NCBI GenBank assembly: GCA_900768105.1
Contig: CAAGBQ010000084.1
Location: 1 to 31,351, forward strand
Reading direction: 5' to 3'
DNA length: 31,351 bases
From: Oscillospiraceae bacterium
GTDB taxonomy: Bacteria > Bacillota > Clostridia > Oscillospirales > Ruminococcaceae
Shown here: positions 1 to 6,770 of the stretch, piece after piece
Position numbering within the stretch: position 1 is the first letter of the stretch
Layout of the letters: every line of letters starts with the position of its first letter
Program-made: the position numbers and the translations under genes
The notes under the pieces: generated by a model
The model's input: only the letters and a program-made list of their open reading frames with translations
Databases searched by the model: none
What the model was told of the DNA's origin: nothing

Positions 1-9
1 GATAAATTT

Positions 10-31
10 TATAATATTTTTTTTAAGGAGG
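10..31 (+). promoter_or_regulatory. Partial promoter and ribosome binding site of upp
   Basis: A TATAAT -10 box lies at 10-15 in AT-rich sequence; any -35 element would lie at or beyond the window edge. AAGGAGG at 25-31 is a near-perfect Shine-Dalgarno 8 bases before the upp ATG. Confidence 0.45.
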
Positions 32-39
32 AACAGCAT

Positions 40-672
40 ATGACCAAACAGCCTATCGTTCTCGACCACCCGCTTATCCAGCACAAACTTTCCATTCTTC
101 GCCGTGAAGAAACCGACACAAAAACCTTCCGCGAGCTTATTACCGAAATTGCGATGCTCATGTGCTTTGAAGCAACCCGTGACCTTGAAACCGAGGATGT
201 TGAAATCGAAACCCCCGTTGCAAAATGCGTAGCAAAACAGCTCAAGGGCAAACAGCCCGCAATCGTTCCGATTCTCCGCGCGGGCATAGGCATGGTGGAC
301 GGTATGCTCAACCTTCTTCCCCAGGCAAGAGTGGGCCATATCGGTCTTTACCGCGACCCCGAAACCTGCAAGCCCGTTGAATACTACTGCAAGCTTCCGG
401 ACGATATTGCCGAACGCGAAGTTTTCGTAGTAGACCCCATGCTCGCCACCGGCGGCAGCGCAATCGACGCAATCGGTCAGATTAAAAAGCGCGGAGTGAC
501 CCGCATCCGCTTTATGTGCACCATTGCCGCTCCGGAAGGACTTAAAGCTCTTCAGGAAGCACATCCCGATGTTCAAATTTACTGCGCGGCATGCGACAGC
601 CACCTTAACGAGCACAACTACATTGTCCCCGGCCTTGGCGATGCGGGCGACCGTATTTTCGGCACCAAATAA
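40..672 (+). CDS. upp: Uracil phosphoribosyltransferase
   Basis: This enzyme salvages uracil: it condenses uracil with PRPP to give UMP and pyrophosphate in the cytoplasm. The 210-residue protein has the full family length. The PRPP-binding loop DPMLATGGSA is at residues 132-141, and the C-terminal uracil-binding segment with GDAGDRIFGT is present. The ATG at 40 follows AAGGAGG at 25-31. The stop codon overlaps the start of ruvX by one base (TAATG), so the two genes are probably co-transcribed and translationally coupled. The family assignment is secure. Confidence 0.97.
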   Translation: MTKQPIVLDHPLIQHKLSILRREETDTKTFRELITEIAMLMCFEATRDLETEDVEIETPVAKCVAKQLKGKQPAIVPILRAGIGMVDGMLNLLPQARVGHIGLYRDPETCKPVEYYCKLPDDIAEREVFVVDPMLATGGSAIDAIGQIKKRGVTRIRFMCTIAAPEGLKALQEAHPDVQIYCAACDSHLNEHNYIVPGLGDAGDRIFGTK

Positions 673-1100
673 TGAAGATTATGTCAGTTGACTTCGGCGA
701 TGCACGCACCGGCCTTGCCATGTGCGATAAAACGGAGCTTTTGGCTTCGCCCGTCGGCGTTATTCACGAAAAGCGCTTTGAGCACGCCGTGGAAAAGGTC
801 GCCGCCGCCGCGGAAGAGAACAGGGCGGAGGCAGTTATCGTCGGTCTGCCCCTCAATATGAACGGCTCCGAAGGTCCGCGTGCGGAGCTTTGCCGCGATT
901 TTGCCGCAAAGCTTGCGGAACGCATATCCGTCCCCATAAGAATGTGGGACGAGCGCCAAACCACCGTTTCCGCCGCCGGTTATCTTAACCAAACGGATAC
1001 CCGCGGAAAAAAGCGCAAGGAAGTAATCGACGCCGTTGCAGCGGTGATTATTCTTGACAGCTACCTCCAATGGCGCAAAAACCATCCGGGAGAATTTTAA
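672..1100 (+). CDS. ruvX: RuvX/YqgF-family RNase H-fold nuclease (putative Holliday junction resolvase)
   Basis: The 142-residue length is typical of the YqgF/RuvX family, an RNase H-like nuclease linked to Holliday junction resolution and, in E. coli, to 16S rRNA 5' end processing. The three acidic active-site positions are visible: D7 in VDFGDARTG, E94 in WDERQTT, and D120 in the C-terminal KEVIDAVAAVIIL helix. The conserved VGLPLNMNGSEG loop is at about 57-68. Its start overlaps the upp stop by one base and it has no separate promoter, so it is probably translated by coupling. A strong terminator follows. Which of the two family functions applies here cannot be read from the sequence. Confidence 0.93.
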   Translation: MKIMSVDFGDARTGLAMCDKTELLASPVGVIHEKRFEHAVEKVAAAAEENRAEAVIVGLPLNMNGSEGPRAELCRDFAAKLAERISVPIRMWDERQTTVSAAGYLNQTDTRGKKRKEVIDAVAAVIILDSYLQWRKNHPGEF

Positions 1101-1113
1101 GCATACGCAGAAG

Positions 1114-1142
1114 AAAAAAGCCCTCGCAGGAGGGCTTTTTTT
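1114..1142. terminator. Bidirectional intrinsic terminator
   Basis: AAAAAAGCCCT and AGGGCTTTTTT flank a short CGCAGG-type loop. T-runs follow the stem on both strands, so it can end ruvX on plus and the glycosyltransferase operon on minus. Confidence 0.9.
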
Positions 1143-1154
1143 GCGTGCGGATTT

Positions 1155-2264
1155 TCAGTTTTCGTGTATTCTGAAATAAAGCGCGGCGGCGGAATTGCCT
1201 ATTCCGAGGGCTTTTGCCGCGGCGCTCATGGCGGAAAGGCGCTCTCCGTCGGAAAGCAGCTCTATACAAAGCGCCGCAAGCCCCGCCGGCGTTTCCGCCG
1301 TCGCCGCCGCTCCGCAGCGGGTAAAAAACGCAAGGTTCGGCGCTTCACAGCCGCCGACGGCATTCACCAAAACCATCGGCAAACCCTTAACGGCGGCTTC
1401 CGTGGTGCTTATGCCGCCGGGTTTGGTAAGATAAAGGTCGGCGCTGTCCATAAGCAGCGATATATTTTTGGTGTATCCGCGTATGTTTATGTTGCCAAAG
1501 GCGGCATATTCATCGCAAAGGCGGCGATAAAGCCGCTTGTTGCTGCCGCAAACCACCGTAACCTCGCAATCCTCCGGAAGGCTTTCCGAAATATCGCGCA
1601 AAATCTTTTTAATGGGTCCGCAGCCCATGCTTCCGCTCATAATAAGCAGGTGCTTTTCTTGCGGATTAACTCCCGCGTTTTCCTTTGCCGCCGCCTTTTC
1701 CGTGTGGCGGAAAAACATCGGCCGCACCGGAATCCCGCTTGGCAAAAGCGATTTTTCCGGAATACCGAGGGCGGCAAAGTCGTCGCTTATATTTTGATAA
1801 GGCGTCACAAAAATATCCGTGCGCACATCCTCCGCAGTGGGGCTTGCGGTGTAATCCGTTACAATAAATGCGGTTTTTACCGCAAGGGGCTTGCGCTTTT
1901 GAATCTCCGTCATCATAAGCGCGGGAAAAAGGTGTGTGCATATAACCGTGTCAAAGCCGAGGGCGGTTATAAATTTCCGGAGCTTGCGCCCGCCGATTTT
2001 GAGCACGCGCTGGGCGGCGGATTTTTCGTCAAGGGCGGCGGGGTGCTCCTCCGCAAAGGAATATCCTTTGTTAAAAACCTCCGGAAAATAGCGATAAAGC
2101 CGCACATGCCATTTTGAAATAAACTTCGATGTGCCCTCGGATATAAAATTAAGGGCGTCCACAATAAGGCAGCGGTCGCCGCGGCTTTCAAATTCCGTCT
2201 GAATTGCCGCGGCGCAGGAATTGTGTCCTTCGCCGGTATTGCAGCTTAAAATAAGTACTCGCAT
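1155..2264 (-). CDS. MGDG synthase/UgtP-type glycosyltransferase (GT28)
   Basis: A 369-residue glycosyltransferase of the family that adds sugars to diacylglycerol to make membrane glycolipids (monogalactosyl-DAG synthase; UgtP of Bacillus). The N-terminal acceptor domain starts with a Rossmann strand and the hallmark GEGHNSCAAA at 11-20. The C-terminal GT28 nucleotide-sugar domain carries MSGSMGCGP near 209-217 and LTKPGGISTTEA near 279-290. I chose the ATG at 2264 because GGAGTG sits just upstream; a longer reading frame exists but begins inside the preceding gene. It lies 5 bases after the CrtO-like gene, as the last gene of a three-gene minus-strand operon. The exact sugar and acceptor cannot be told from sequence. 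Confidence 0.9.
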   Translation of the reverse strand: MRVLILSCNTGEGHNSCAAAIQTEFESRGDRCLIVDALNFISEGTSKFISKWHVRLYRYFPEVFNKGYSFAEEHPAALDEKSAAQRVLKIGGRKLRKFITALGFDTVICTHLFPALMMTEIQKRKPLAVKTAFIVTDYTASPTAEDVRTDIFVTPYQNISDDFAALGIPEKSLLPSGIPVRPMFFRHTEKAAAKENAGVNPQEKHLLIMSGSMGCGPIKKILRDISESLPEDCEVTVVCGSNKRLYRRLCDEYAAFGNINIRGYTKNISLLMDSADLYLTKPGGISTTEAAVKGLPMVLVNAVGGCEAPNLAFFTRCGAAATAETPAGLAALCIELLSDGERLSAMSAAAKALGIGNSAAALYFRIHEN

Positions 2265-2269
2265 TTTGT

Positions 2270-2746
2270 TCACTCCTTCGCTTCGGCTTTCGCGCTTCTG
2301 CAATAAAGGCGCACAAGCCGCGGCCGGTTGTATCGCTGAATCAAAATAAACGGAACATTGCCCAAAAGGGCATAGATTGCGTATACGATTGCGCCTCCGG
2401 CGCCGGGCCAAAGCCAAAGGCAATAAAGACCGGTTATGCAAAGCAAAAAATGCGTAACCTCCGCTTCGCAGGTTTCAAGTATCATCACGCGCAGCCTTTG
2501 GCTGTCAATGCTTCCGCAAAGGTTTTTTGCGGGCATAAGCTTTTTAAAAATCCTGCTCATATCCGGAACCTTGCTTTGCCATTTGTTAATGCCGATTTTC
2601 GTGTATATTTTTCCGCCCTTTTCAAAGCCGAAGCTTTTAAAAGGGAATTTGTCATATTTAAAGACGGATTTCGGAAATATTCGCCCGATGAAGAAAAATA
2701 ATGTTCCGGTAACGGCAAAATATATTGCGCAATAAAGTAAGTTCAC
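2270..2746 (-). CDS. CrtO-family (glycosyl-diaponeurosporenoate acyltransferase-like) membrane protein
   Basis: This 158-residue membrane protein resembles staphylococcal CrtO, which acylates the sugar of glycosyl-4,4'-diaponeurosporenoate in staphyloxanthin synthesis. Shared landmarks are KSFGFEKGGKIY near 37-48, a W-K-K/S-x-x-P-D segment, a charged MILETCEAEVTHF stretch, and the C-terminal NVPFILIQRYNRPRL, which is nearly identical to the staphylococcal signature. There is one N-terminal membrane segment and a hydrophobic region around 98-135. Translation starts at GTG 2746, with CGGAGGA upstream. No carotenoid genes are present in the window, and the partner immediately downstream is a lipid glycosyltransferase, so a glycolipid substrate is a reasonable inference. 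Confidence 0.82.
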   Translation of the reverse strand: MNLLYCAIYFAVTGTLFFFIGRIFPKSVFKYDKFPFKSFGFEKGGKIYTKIGINKWQSKVPDMSRIFKKLMPAKNLCGSIDSQRLRVMILETCEAEVTHFLLCITGLYCLWLWPGAGGAIVYAIYALLGNVPFILIQRYNRPRLVRLYCRSAKAEAKE

Positions 2747-2764
2747 AAATTCCTCCGAAAAAAA

Positions 2765-3358
2765 TCAGTCGTCGTCAACCTCAACATATTTGTCGTTGTC
2801 ATCCGGAAGCTGGTGGTCGATTATTTTAACGGTAAAAATCGCCACGATAAGGTTGAGTATTCCGTCCGCAAGAACGGAAATTCCAAGGAACACCGTAAGA
2901 ACTCTTGCCGCTTCCGCAGGGTGGATTATAAGCAAAATGCCTGCGGCAACCGCAATAACCGCAAGTGCAAGAATAACCCACCATGTTTTTATGCCAAAGG
3001 GCTTTGAATCAATGGCGATTTGGATTTTAAAAAGCCCGTCGCAAAGCACCGCAATGCCGATTACAATGCAGAAAAAGCTTAAAAGATGCTCCGGATTTGC
3101 AAGTACGATTATGCCAAGGGCAATCAGCAGCACGCCAAAGGCAAGGTCATACTGAAAGGCAAGGCGGAAAAGATCCTTTGAAAAATATCCGATTATTTTT
3201 ACTATGCCAAAAACAATCATTCCTATTCCAAGCAGAATTCCAAGCGCGGTAAGCGAAAGATCCGGCATGGTAAAAAGAAGAATGCCAAGGGCGCAATAAA
3301 GCACCGAAAGAACAATATAGCCGATTTTTGCGGCTTTCATGGGGAAAACTGAACGCAT
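2765..3358 (-). CDS. DUF308/HdeD-family membrane protein
   Basis: A 197-residue polytopic protein with about six hydrophobic segments arranged as repeated pairs, for example IGYIVLSVLYCALGILLF and ALGILLGIGMIVFGIVKII. This pattern is typical of the DUF308/HdeD family. In E. coli HdeD is linked to acid resistance, but the family has no general known function. The C-terminus is acidic (DNDKYVEVDDD). The start at ATG 3358 is supported by GGGAGG about 9 bases upstream; a longer frame runs back into the promoter region. It is the first gene of the operon with the CrtO-like and glycosyltransferase genes (18-base gap), which suggests an envelope role. Confidence 0.85.
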   Translation of the reverse strand: MRSVFPMKAAKIGYIVLSVLYCALGILLFTMPDLSLTALGILLGIGMIVFGIVKIIGYFSKDLFRLAFQYDLAFGVLLIALGIIVLANPEHLLSFFCIVIGIAVLCDGLFKIQIAIDSKPFGIKTWWVILALAVIAVAAGILLIIHPAEAARVLTVFLGISVLADGILNLIVAIFTVKIIDHQLPDDNDKYVEVDDD

Positions 3359-3389
3359 AAAAAATGACCTCCCAAAATTTCTACTGTAT

Positions 3390-3395
3390 ATTATA
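3390..3395 (-). promoter_or_regulatory. -10 element of the glycolipid operon
   Basis: On the minus strand a perfect TATAAT lies about 30 bases upstream of the DUF308 start. A well-spaced -35 hexamer is not obvious; a TTGACT further upstream is 23 bases away, which is too far. Confidence 0.5.
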
Positions 3396-3488
3396 CCCCT
3401 GCCGCGGTTAAATGAAATAGTCAAAAAACGGAATGTGCCTAAAAAACAGACACGCGCCCAAAAAAGCGGCAAAAGACGGAGCGATGCC

Positions 3489-3521
3489 TTGCAATTATGA
3501 TAAATCGTGATAATATATAAT
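3489..3521 (+). promoter_or_regulatory. Probable promoter of the vanW-dltA-dltC operon
   Basis: TTGCAA at 3489-3494 is followed by an AT-rich block containing GATAAT, TAATAT and TATAAT (3509-3521). The best pairing with 16-base spacing uses TAATAT at 3511-3516, so the exact -10 is uncertain. AGGAGG follows at 3537-3542. Confidence 0.4.
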
Positions 3522-3551
3522 AAAAAAGGGGGCAAAAGGAGGCGAACGCTT

Positions 3552-4382
3552 TTGGGAAGAAAGCTTTTTTGCGATATAAACCCAACCTGCTATAAAATAT
3601 CAGTTTGTAAGGAATGCTGCCTGCGCCGGATAAAGGATTTTTTCTCCGGCGAAAAAATCGCAAAACAAAAAAGCACCGTGCTTTTGCCCAATGTGGTAAA
3701 GGGGCATACCTCCGTGCTTATACGCCGCCTTGCCGGAGTGGATTTGCGCCTTCAGGAAAATAAGGTAACAAATATCTCCCTTGCCGCCGATAAAATAAAC
3801 GGAATCATAATAAATCAGGGCGAAACCTTCTCTTTTTGGCATACCGTGGGAAAAACCACGGAAAAACAGGGATATAAAGAGGGCCTTGTCATTTACAGAG
3901 GAGGAAAACTCGGAAGCGGAATCGGCGGCGGGCTTTGCCAAATGGCAAATATGGTGCATTGGCTCGTGCTAAACAGTCCCCTTACCGTTACGGAGCTGCA
4001 CCACCATTCCGATGCGCTTTTTCCGGACGAACGCCGTCGGGTCCCTTTCGGAACCGGAACCTCCGTGCTCAATAACTATGTGGATTACCGCTTTAAGAAT
4101 ACAACGGACCAAGCCGTCCAGCTTACCGCATGGATAGAGGACGGAAGTCTTTGCGGAGAGCTGCGCAGCGAAAAACCGTTTCCCTTCCGCTATAAGCTTT
4201 GCGAAGAAAACAACCGCTTTGTGTGCGAGGACGGAGTATGGTACCGGCTTTCAAAGGTTTTTCGGAGCGTAATAGACCGAAGCACCGGAAGGGAGATAAG
4301 ACGGGAACTTATTCTCGATAATCATTCAAGAGTTATGTACGACCCGTCGCTTATCCCGCCGGAACAAATAAGCAAGGAGTGA
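3552..4382 (+). CDS. VanW-family protein
   Basis: The 276-residue protein matches the VanW family, which is named from vancomycin-resistance clusters; its biochemical role is not established. Visible landmarks are NGIIINQGETFSFWHTVG, the glycine-rich KLGSGIGGGLCQMANMVHW, the histidine patch ELHHHSDALFPDERRRVPFG, and VDYRFKNTTDQAVQL. I chose the TTG at 3552 because AGGAGG lies 9 bases upstream and the resulting N-terminus (GRKLFCDINPTCYKIS) resembles clostridial VanW proteins. A longer frame starts inside the promoter. It precedes dltA by 6 bases and probably forms one operon with dltA and dltC, so a role in the cell wall or envelope is likely by context. Confidence 0.9.
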   Translation: MGRKLFCDINPTCYKISVCKECCLRRIKDFFSGEKIAKQKSTVLLPNVVKGHTSVLIRRLAGVDLRLQENKVTNISLAADKINGIIINQGETFSFWHTVGKTTEKQGYKEGLVIYRGGKLGSGIGGGLCQMANMVHWLVLNSPLTVTELHHHSDALFPDERRRVPFGTGTSVLNNYVDYRFKNTTDQAVQLTAWIEDGSLCGELRSEKPFPFRYKLCEENNRFVCEDGVWYRLSKVFRSVIDRSTGREIRRELILDNHSRVMYDPSLIPPEQISKE

Positions 4383-4388
4383 TTTTTC

Positions 4389-5786
4389 GTGCCGAAAATC
4401 GAAAAGCTTAACCCCGCCTTTGCGGAAAGAACCGCATATGTCTGCGGCGAAAAAAGCATAAGCTATGTCCGGCTCTATAATCGGGCGGAAAAGGCCGCCG
4501 CCTTGCTTAAACGGCAGGGAAAAGCCCCCGTCGCCCTTCTCGGGAACAAATCTCCGGAGATGCTTATATCGCTTTTGGCGTGCGTTATGGCTCGGCGGGC
4601 GTATGTGCCGCTGGAGGACGATTTGCCACGGGTGCGTATCGCCTCCGCAATAGAGCAGGCGGGTTGCACTCTCGTGCTCAAAAACGGTGCGGCGGAATTT
4701 TGCGGGAGCATTCCGTGCTCAACTCTTGAACAGCTTGAGCACGCACCTGCGGAGCCGAAAAATTCTGCGGCAAAAAATGATACCGCATATATCATTTTCA
4801 CCTCCGGCAGCACGGGAAAGCCAAAGGGCGTGCCGATTTCTTACGAAAATCTCGAAAATTTTGTCCGCTGGATATGCTCGGATTCCGTCCTTTCGGAATA
4901 TGACCCGCCGGTGGTTTTTAATCCCGCAAGCTTTGGCTTCGACCTTTCCGTCGCCGGAATTTACTATTCCCTTGCCGTGGGCGGAACGGTAGTTACCGTA
5001 AGCAGGGAGGAGCAAAAAAGCTTTGACGGCATTTTTGCCGCAATCGAAAAGAACAAAGCAAATATTATCGTTGCAACCCCGACATTTATAAAGCTGTGCC
5101 TGCTAAACGGCGACTTTCGGGAAGAAAATTTCAAAAGCGTCGGCTGCTGCTGGTTTTGCGGAGAAAGGCTTGAAAAAGCCCTTTGCGAAAGGCTTTTTGC
5201 CCGCTTTCCCCGCCTGCGGATAATAAACGCCTACGGTCCGACGGAGGCGACCTGCGCCGTCTGCTCCTCGGAGATAACTCCGGCGGATATGGAGGCCGGC
5301 GACCCGCTTCCCGCCGGAGATATTTCTTCGGCGGCTTGTGAGGTGAGGGTCGAAAACGGAGAAATCGTCCTTTCCGGAAAAAGCGTTTTTTGCGGCTATA
5401 TCGGTTCCGCAGTAAAAAGCGGGCACATCTTTTCAACCGGAGATTTGGGCAAAATCCGAAACGGAAAGCTATATTGCGCCGGACGCGGCGGAAGCCGGAT
5501 AAAGTATAAGGGCTTTCGCATCGAGCTTGGCGATATTGAAGCAAATATCCTTTCCGTTTCGGGCGTTACCGCCTGCGCCGCCGCAGCAAAGTCCGGCAAA
5601 AACGGCGAAACCGCATACATAAAGGCTTTTGTCGCCGCAGAGCCGGAGCTTTCCGCCGAGGCTTTGCGCGCGGAGCTGAAAAAGCTTTTGCCGGAATATA
5701 TGATTCCGAAAGTCATCGAGCTTTTGCCGAAGCTCCCCGTAAACGCAAACGGCAAAATTGATAGGAGGCTTCTTGAACGGTTATGA
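4389..5786 (+). CDS. dltA: DltA-like D-alanine--carrier protein ligase (adenylation enzyme)
   Basis: A 465-residue ANL-superfamily adenylating enzyme. Core motifs run in order: A3 YIIFTSGSTGKPKG (134-147), A4 with NPASFGFDLSV (178-188), A5 NAYGPTEAT, A7 FSTGDLGK, A8 GRGGSRIKYKGFRIELGDIE, and A10 with PVNANGKIDRR carrying the catalytic lysine. The segment WFCGERL matches the FCGE of DltA, whose cysteine helps select D-alanine, and NFVRWICSD plus the SFDLSV-type motif are also DltA-like. The expected role is ATP-dependent activation of D-Ala and loading onto the carrier protein encoded next. The start is GTG 4389, after AAGGAG. The stop overlaps the carrier gene by four bases. It is slightly short for DltA, and no dltB or dltD follows. 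Confidence 0.82.
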   Translation: MPKIEKLNPAFAERTAYVCGEKSISYVRLYNRAEKAAALLKRQGKAPVALLGNKSPEMLISLLACVMARRAYVPLEDDLPRVRIASAIEQAGCTLVLKNGAAEFCGSIPCSTLEQLEHAPAEPKNSAAKNDTAYIIFTSGSTGKPKGVPISYENLENFVRWICSDSVLSEYDPPVVFNPASFGFDLSVAGIYYSLAVGGTVVTVSREEQKSFDGIFAAIEKNKANIIVATPTFIKLCLLNGDFREENFKSVGCCWFCGERLEKALCERLFARFPRLRIINAYGPTEATCAVCSSEITPADMEAGDPLPAGDISSAACEVRVENGEIVLSGKSVFCGYIGSAVKSGHIFSTGDLGKIRNGKLYCAGRGGSRIKYKGFRIELGDIEANILSVSGVTACAAAAKSGKNGETAYIKAFVAAEPELSAEALRAELKKLLPEYMIPKVIELLPKLPVNANGKIDRRLLERL

Positions 5787-6004
5787 AAAAAATCTGCGAT
5801 TTGCTTTATGAAATCTGCGGCGATAAGCGCGTTTACAGCCCCGATTGCGAGCTTATCGAAAGTGGGCTTCTTGATTCCTATGCGATAATCGAGCTTTTTT
5901 CCCGCCTTGAGGACGAGGGAATAGAAATAAACCCCGCCCGCATTGACCGCAGCCTGCTAAAAACCCCTGCGGGGATAGAAAAGCTGATTGAAGAACAAAA
6001 ATAG
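5783..6004 (+). CDS. dltC: DltC-like D-alanyl carrier protein
   Basis: A 73-residue acyl carrier-type protein. The phosphopantetheine attachment site is S32 in LIESGLLDSYAIIEL; GLLDS is the DltC form of the motif. The C-terminal segment with the KTPAGIEKLI pattern resembles the end of DltC. It should carry D-alanine as a thioester after activation by the upstream ligase. ATGA overlap with dltA means tight coupling. In the classic system the charged carrier passes D-Ala to membrane proteins DltB and DltD; neither is here, and a toxin-antitoxin pair follows instead. Confidence 0.82.
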   Translation: MKKICDLLYEICGDKRVYSPDCELIESGLLDSYAIIELFSRLEDEGIEINPARIDRSLLKTPAGIEKLIEEQK

Positions 6005-6005
6005 G

Positions 6006-6034
6006 TTGAATTTATCCTAAAAAATATATATAAT
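6006..6034 (+). promoter_or_regulatory. Promoter of the phd-doc pair
   Basis: TTGAAT at 6006-6011 and TATAAT at 6029-6034 are separated by 17 bases. It starts two bases after the dltC stop, so the toxin-antitoxin pair is probably transcribed independently. Confidence 0.75.
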
Positions 6035-6054
6035 AATTATGGAGGTGAATTTTT

Positions 6055-6297
6055 ATGAATATAAATACGGATACCCTTGTTTCAATTACGGAAGCAAACC
6101 AAAACTTTTCACGGGTAGCGAGACTTGTTGACGAAAACGGCTCCGCCGTTATTCTTAAAAATAACACGCCGAGGTATTTGATTTTGGAATTTGCCCAAGC
6201 GGAAAAAGAACGCACGGCTTCCGATGAAGATATAGCGGAAATTTCAAAAAGGCTTATTGCAAAGCACAAAAAAGCTTATGAGGAGCTTGCAAAATGA
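6055..6297 (+). CDS. phd: Phd/YefM-family antitoxin
   Basis: An 80-residue antitoxin of the Phd/YefM type. The N-terminal DNA-binding fold contains VSITEANQNFSRVARLVDENGSAVILKNN; the C-terminal half is a charged helical tail that normally becomes ordered when it covers the toxin. The family neutralises its partner and represses its own promoter. The ATG at 6055 follows GGAGGTG at 6041-6047. The stop overlaps the doc start by four bases (ATGA). The upstream promoter contains AT-rich inverted sequence that could be an operator, but I cannot define it. Confidence 0.9.
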   Translation: MNINTDTLVSITEANQNFSRVARLVDENGSAVILKNNTPRYLILEFAQAEKERTASDEDIAEISKRLIAKHKKAYEELAK

Positions 6298-6674
6298 TTG
6301 TTTTAAGCAAGGAGCAGATTATAAAGCTTTACGAAGAGCTTGTTTTGGAAACAGGCGGTACTGGCGGTATCAGAGATGAAGGACTTTTGGAATCGGCAAT
6401 AAACGCTCCGCTGCAAAGCTATGATAATATAGAGCTTTTTCCGTCAATTCAGCAAAAGGGGGCATGCCTCGGATACGGAATCATAATGAATCATCCTTTT
6501 GTTGACGGCAATAAGCGTACGGGTGCCCATGCAATGCTTGTTTTTCTTGCAATAAACGGAATAGAGCTTTGCTTTGATGACGATGAGCTGGTCAATACGG
6601 TTCTTAATGTTGCGGCGGGAAAAACAAAGTTTAAAGAGCTGCTTAAATGGGTAATAGAGCATCAATCAAGTTAA
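6294..6674 (+). CDS. doc: Doc-type toxin (Fic/Doc family)
   Basis: A 126-residue Fic/Doc protein of typical Doc length. The motif HPFVDGNKRTG begins at H67 and matches the Doc-type HxFxDxNKR signature rather than the longer AMPylator motif. P1 Doc phosphorylates elongation factor Tu and stops translation. Here the residue after the Asp is Gly, as in some chromosomal Doc proteins. N-terminal GGIRDEGLLESAINAP is also a Doc hallmark. It overlaps the antitoxin by four bases. No frameshift or missing motif residue is seen, so the toxin is probably intact. Confidence 0.92.
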   Translation: MIVLSKEQIIKLYEELVLETGGTGGIRDEGLLESAINAPLQSYDNIELFPSIQQKGACLGYGIIMNHPFVDGNKRTGAHAMLVFLAINGIELCFDDDELVNTVLNVAAGKTKFKELLKWVIEHQSS

Positions 6675-6706
6675 GGAAATTTTACTGCAATTTGTGCTCC
6701 GCTTTC

Positions 6707-6735
6707 TTGCATTTATCTATGGAGTGTAGTATAAT
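6707..6735 (+). promoter_or_regulatory. Sigma-A promoter of pepF
   Basis: TTGCAT at 6707-6712 and TATAAT at 6730-6735 have the optimal 17-base spacing. The pepF ribosome site GGAGG and ATG 6771 follow about 35 bases later. Confidence 0.8.
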
Positions 6736-6770
6736 GTTGCGGTAAAAATATTATATAATGGAGGTATAAA

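Noticed and set aside
1164..2117. A 317-codon open frame on plus across the glycosyltransferase gene
   Set aside because: The sequence is rich in Arg/Lys/Gly with no known motif; the minus-strand glycosyltransferase has clear GT28 motifs and a ribosome site.
3412..3423. TTGACT on minus as the -35 of the glycolipid operon
   Set aside because: Spacing to TATAAT is 23 bases, which is outside the working range of sigma-A promoters.
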